A stretch of 64,000 bases of DNA from Carnobacterium gallinarum DSM 4847 (GTDB taxonomy: Bacteria; Bacillota; Bacilli; Lactobacillales; Carnobacteriaceae). Within the stretch, counting starts at the first letter, position 1, and every line of letters begins with the position of its first letter. Shown here piece after piece: positions 57,968 through 64,000 of the stretch. Position numbers and translations under genes: made by a program. A model generated the notes under the pieces. The model saw only the letters and a list, made by a program, of their open reading frames with translations. It was not told the origin of the DNA and made no database searches. The DNA is taken from assembly GCF_000744375.1 (NCBI RefSeq), contig NZ_JQLU01000003.1, positions 307,663-371,662 of the forward strand, read 5' to 3'.

Positions 57968-58057
57968 AGGAGGATAAGGGATTCGAACCCTTGCACGGTT
58001 TTACCCGCCTGACGGTTTTCAAGACCGTTCCCTTCAGCCGGACTTGGGTAATCCTCC
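57968..58057 (-). tRNA. tRNA-Ser (TGA), distal copy
   Basis: Class II tRNA of 90 nt, anticodon TGA in loop CTTGAAA. The base after the acceptor stem is T, unlike the usual G of tRNA-Ser. Confidence 0.95.
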
Positions 58058-58118
58058 GAAATAAAAGTCAGCTTAACTAATTATACTATATGATAAAATT
58101 TTAGATAAATTATCTAAA

Positions 58119-58190
58119 TGACCCGTACGGGAATCGAACCCGTGATACCGCCGTGAAAGGGCGGTGTCTTAACCGCTTGACCAACGGGCC
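58119..58190 (-). tRNA. tRNA-Glu (TTC), proximal copy
   Basis: 72 nt, identical to the distal copy including anticodon TTC. Confidence 0.95.
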
Positions 58191-58205
58191 TTAATAAGAA
58201 AGATA

Positions 58206-58293
58206 CGGAGAAGGAGGGATTCGAACCCTCGCGCCGCTTACGCGACCTATACCCTTAGCAGGGGCACCTCTTGAGCCGCTTGAGTACTTCCCC
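58206..58293 (-). tRNA. tRNA-Ser (GCT), proximal copy
   Basis: 88 nt, anticodon GCT. It differs from the distal copy at a couple of bases (GCGCC for GCACC, GCCGC for GCCAC in the plus strand). Confidence 0.95.
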
Positions 58294-58327
58294 AACTCAA
58301 TAACAATACTATTTTTTTCTTTTATAA

Positions 58328-58401
<74 letters not shown>

Positions 58402-58405
58402 ATAA

Positions 58406-58476
58406 AGCGGGTGACGAGAATCGAACTCGCGACAACAGCTTGGAAGGCTGTGGTTTTACCACTAAACTACACCCGC
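58406..58476 (-). tRNA. tRNA-Gly (TCC), proximal copy
   Basis: 71 nt, anticodon TCC, identical to the distal copy and 4 bp from tRNA-Ile. Confidence 0.95.
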
Positions 58477-58484
58477 ATTATAAA

Positions 58485-58557
58485 TGGCGCAGGACAGAAT
58501 CGAACTGCCGACACATGGAGCTTCAATCCATTGCTCTACCAACTGAGCTACTGAGCC
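58485..58557 (-). tRNA. tRNA-Phe (GAA), single copy
   Basis: 73 nt with anticodon GAA in loop TTGAAGC. The acceptor stem GGCTCAG/CTGCGCC has a U4-C69 mismatch; other arms pair well. It is the only Phe tRNA in the window. Confidence 0.85.
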
Positions 58558-58578
58558 AAATAAATAAATTTTGAAAAA

Positions 58579-58652
58579 CGGTCTGGACGGGACTCGAACC
58601 CGCGACCTCCTGCGTGACAGGCAGGCATTCTAACCAGCTGAACTACCAAACC
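58579..58652 (-). tRNA. tRNA-Asp (GTC), proximal copy
   Basis: 74 nt, anticodon GTC, identical to the distal copy. Confidence 0.95.
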
Positions 58653-58715
58653 AATATTTAATTGTGTTACGTCACTTTCTTACTAATCTTCTCAATAGAA
58701 ATCTATTTTAAAGAA

Positions 58716-58788
58716 TTGCGGGGACAGGACTTGAACCTGTGACCTTCGGGTTATGAGCCCGACGAGCTGCCAACTGCTCCACCCCGCG
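58716..58788 (-). tRNA. Initiator tRNA-fMet (CAT), proximal copy
   Basis: 73 nt with the C1:A72 mismatch and GGG/CCC anticodon stem of an initiator. Confidence 0.95.
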
Positions 58789-58831
58789 ATAATTGTAGTT
58801 TAATCACTACGAAGGTATTTATTTGAAACTA

Positions 58832-58921
58832 AGGAGGATAAGGGATTCGAACCCTTGCACGGTTTTACCCGCCTGACGGTTTTCAAGACCGTTCCCTTCA
58901 GCCGGACTTGGGTAATCCTCC
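58832..58921 (-). tRNA. tRNA-Ser (TGA), proximal copy
   Basis: 90 nt class II tRNA with anticodon TGA, identical to the distal copy. Confidence 0.95.
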
Positions 58922-58978
58922 GAAATAAAAGCATATTTAATTACTACAAGGTTGCTATAAGTAGCAAAAACTATCTAA

Positions 58979-59052
58979 TGGACCTTGTAGGACTCGAACC
59001 TACGACCGGACGGTTATGAGCCGTCTGCTCTAACCAACTGAGCTAAAGGTCC
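58979..59052 (-). tRNA. CAT-anticodon tRNA, probably tRNA-Ile2 (lysidine type)
   Basis: 74 nt, loop CTCATAA, acceptor GGACCTT with AAGGTCC. It lies between tRNA-Met and tRNA-Ser(TGA), the place of the Ile2 gene in Bacillus trnB, and resembles known AUA-reading Ile2 tRNAs, which TilS converts at C34. An elongator Met cannot be excluded from sequence alone. Confidence 0.7.
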
Positions 59053-59075
59053 AAGAAGGTCTTTTAAAAATATAA

Positions 59076-59149
59076 TAGCGGCGAAGGGGATCGAACCCCC
59101 GACCTCCCGGGTATGAACCGGACGCTCTAGCCAGCTGAGCTACACCGCC
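59076..59149 (-). tRNA. tRNA-Met (CAT), elongator
   Basis: 74 nt, loop TTCATAC. A G1-U72 acceptor pair is present, as in Bacillus elongator tRNA-Met. Confidence 0.9.
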
Positions 59150-59180
59150 AAAATAATAATACATATATAAGATTTCAAAG

Positions 59181-59253
59181 TGGAGCCTAGCGGGATCGAA
59201 CCGCTGACCTCCTGCGTGCAAGGCAGGCGCTCTCCCAGCTGAGCTAAGGCCCC
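59181..59253 (-). tRNA. tRNA-Ala (TGC)
   Basis: 73 nt, anticodon TGC in loop CTTGCAC. It contains the G3-U70 pair that marks alanine (GGGGCCT with AGGCTCC). Confidence 0.94.
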
Positions 59254-59269
59254 GTAATTAAAACTTATA

Positions 59270-59343
59270 TCGGGAAGACAGGATTCGAACCTGCGACCCC
59301 TTGGTCCCAAACCAAGTGCTCTACCAAGCTGAGCTACTTCCCG
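59270..59343 (-). tRNA. tRNA-Pro (TGG)
   Basis: 74 nt, anticodon TGG in loop TTTGGGA; acceptor CGGGAAG with CTTCCCG pairs fully. Confidence 0.95.
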
Positions 59344-59381
59344 TTTGAAAATATCACTTTAAATTAGAAAATTTAAAGCTA

Positions 59382-59455
59382 TGCACCCAAGAGGAGTCGA
59401 ACCTCTAACCGCTTGATTCGTAGTCAAGTACTCTATCCAGTTGAGCTATGGGTGC
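59382..59455 (-). tRNA. tRNA-Arg (ACG)
   Basis: 74 nt, anticodon ACG in loop CTACGAA; A34 is a substrate for TadA deamination to inosine. Confidence 0.95.
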
Positions 59456-59462
59456 TATATGG

Positions 59463-59548
59463 TGCCGAGGGCCGGAATCGAACCGGCACGGTGATCACTC
59501 ACCGCAGGATTTTAAGTCCTGTGCGTCTGCCAGTTCCGCCACCCCGGC
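59463..59548 (-). tRNA. tRNA-Leu (TAA)
   Basis: 86-nt class II tRNA, anticodon TAA in loop CTTAAAA. The gene encodes the 3' CCA. Confidence 0.95.
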
Positions 59549-59603
59549 ATGGAATGTGGATCAGATTTCTTAAAAATCTGGGCAAACTAGAAATATTCTA
59601 GTA

Positions 59604-59675
59604 AGCGAAAGACGGGGTTCGAACCCGCGACCCCCACCTTGGCAAGGTGATGTTCTACCACTGAACTACTTTCGC
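59604..59675 (-). tRNA. tRNA-Gly (GCC)
   Basis: 72 nt, anticodon GCC in loop TTGCCAA; acceptor GCGAAAG with CTTTCGC. Confidence 0.95.
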
Positions 59676-59710
59676 ATGGTTATTTTGTTTAATTTATTTT
59701 AAAAAAATGG

Positions 59711-59783
59711 TGCCGGCTAAAGGAGTTGAACCCTCGACCCTCTGATTACAAATCAGATGCTCTACCAACTGAGCTAAGCCGGC
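59711..59783 (-). tRNA. tRNA-Thr (TGT)
   Basis: 73 nt, anticodon TGT in loop TTTGTAA. The 3' CCA is encoded. Confidence 0.95.
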
Positions 59784-59798
59784 TAAAAATTTTAATGG

Positions 59799-59880
59799 TG
59801 CGGGTGAAGGGACTTGAACCCCCACGTCTTGCGACGCTAGATCCTAAATCTAGTGCGTCTGCCAATTCCGCCACACCCGC
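59799..59880 (-). tRNA. tRNA-Leu (TAG)
   Basis: 82-nt class II tRNA, anticodon TAG in loop TTTAGGA. The 3' CCA is encoded. Confidence 0.95.
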
Positions 59881-59921
59881 AAATATGGCAGTTAACTGCT
59901 CATTTTAAAAATGAATAGTTA

Positions 59922-59994
59922 TGAGACATGCTGGGCTCGAACCAGCGACCCTCTGATTAAAAGTCAGATGCTCTACCAACTGAGCTAATGTCTC
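59922..59994 (-). tRNA. tRNA-Lys (TTT)
   Basis: 73 nt, anticodon TTT in loop CTTTTAA; acceptor GAGACAT with ATGTCTC pairs fully. Confidence 0.95.
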
Positions 59995-59998
59995 ATGG

Positions 59999-60071
59999 TG
60001 GGGGTTAACGGGTTCGAACCGCTGACCCTCTGCTTGTAAGGCAGATGCTCTCCCAGCTGAGCTAAACCCCC
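59999..60071 (-). tRNA. tRNA-Val (TAC)
   Basis: 73 nt, anticodon TAC in loop CTTACAA. The 3' CCA is encoded. It is the first tRNA after 5S rRNA, as in Bacillus-type arrays. Confidence 0.95.
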
Positions 60072-60108
60072 AAAATAAATGGTTTTTATAAATAAATGAA
60101 TCAATCTC

Positions 60109-60225
60109 GCGTGGCAACGTCCTACCCTCACAGGGGGAAACCCCCAACTACTCTCGGCGCTGAAAAGCTTAACTGCTGTGTTCGGCATGGGAACAGGTGT
60201 ATCCTTCTCGCTATCGCCACCACAC
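60109..60225 (-). rRNA. rrf: 5S ribosomal RNA
   Basis: On the minus strand it begins GTGTGGTGGCGATAGCGAGA and contains the conserved CCCATGCCGAACACAG block and the closing GACGTTGCCACGC. About 117 nt, ends by-eye to a few bases. Confidence 0.94.
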
Positions 60226-60450
60226 TTTTTTTCCGCCAACTTACGTTGCGACTCTTCGGCTGTTTCTTTCACTTTGCTCCTCATGTACATTAGTACATTC
60301 CGATGCTCGCTCAGTTACATCCTCGATTCACTTGCAATTTGTTGAAAAAATGCTTTGCTGATTCATTATTTAATTGAAAGAAATTGTTCTCTCAAAACTG
60401 GTACTGTATTAAAGTAAGTTGTTCTGTTGCCTTCTTCACCGTTTCTTTCT
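60226..60450 (-). other. 23S-5S spacer with half of the 23S processing stem
   Basis: No tRNA is present. The stretch 60379-60415 is an inverted repeat of about 63610-63650 on the other side of 23S (shared AATACAGT and AGTTTT cores), so it would form the RNase III-type pre-23S stem. A GTAC-rich palindrome lies near 60285-60298. Confidence 0.75.

Positions 60451-64000
<3,550 letters not shown>

Noticed and set aside
58832..58921. tRNA-Ser(TGA) as pseudogene because of the T discriminator base
   Set aside because: All arms pair and both copies agree; the discriminator alone does not show loss of function.

Overview
The window is low-GC Firmicute chromosome and most likely comes from the Lactobacillales, with a Carnobacterium-like or Enterococcus-like host the best guess. 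The support is: AT-rich codon use; strong AGGAGG ribosome sites; a SAM-III (S_MK) riboswitch in front of metK, a Lactobacillales hallmark; a T-box in front of leuS; CcpA-type cre sites; and a large tRNA array behind an rRNA operon in a Bacillus/Lactobacillales order. No species marker is decisive, so the genus is an inference.

Layout. 1-2460: the end of a TRAP transporter operon (dctP fragment, dctQ, dctM). 2483-5763: a decayed island with a lipoprotein, a frameshifted V8-like serine protease, a frameshifted endolysin and a tyrosine-recombinase fragment, framed by a 13-bp direct repeat. 5857-14218: pepV, nnrD, an AhpD-like gene with a LexA-like operator in its promoter, a 16S-type pseudouridine synthase, a SpoVB/YtgP flippase, a PhzF protein and an MFS exporter. 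14321-22670: a complete malonate decarboxylase operon (mdcH-A-B-C-DE-G) ending in an M42 aminopeptidase, with a divergent LysR regulator. 22749-34266: a P-type ATPase, a glycine-zipper protein, leuS, a small pseudogene, fumC, a dicarboxylate/amino-acid symporter, a GtrA protein and a dGTPase-like HD protein. 34395-41640: a small membrane ORF, the glycerol operon glpF-glpK-glpO with a cre site, and a two-gene PTS locus in which a half-length EIIC precedes a full EIICB. 41656-49217: marR-rhodanese, an oxidoreductase, a six-LysM glucosaminidase-type autolysin and a padR-HAAS-DUF4097 operon. 49323-56912: PAP2 phosphatase, two MFS exporters, ytqA-ytqB, metK and a membrane protein. 56916-64000: a decayed repeat element, 26 tRNA genes, and 5S, 23S and the 3' end of 16S rRNA, all transcribed on the minus strand.

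How it fits together. The mdc genes encode a biotin-independent malonate decarboxylase with its own cofactor synthesis (MdcB, MdcG), malonyl loading (MdcH) and regulator, but no transporter lies inside the operon. TRAP and DAACS-type transporters elsewhere in the window could carry C3/C4 diacids, which is untested. The glp operon and the PTS locus both have plausible CcpA sites. The most unusual items are the half EIIC partner gene, the tandem duplication inside the tRNA array, the integrative-element relic with candidate att repeats, the dispersed palindromic element found at 26.0 kb and 56.9 kb, the LexA-like box upstream of the AhpD-like gene, and the MarR-linked rhodanese that has lost its catalytic cysteine. 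I found no CRISPR array and no clear new defence system.
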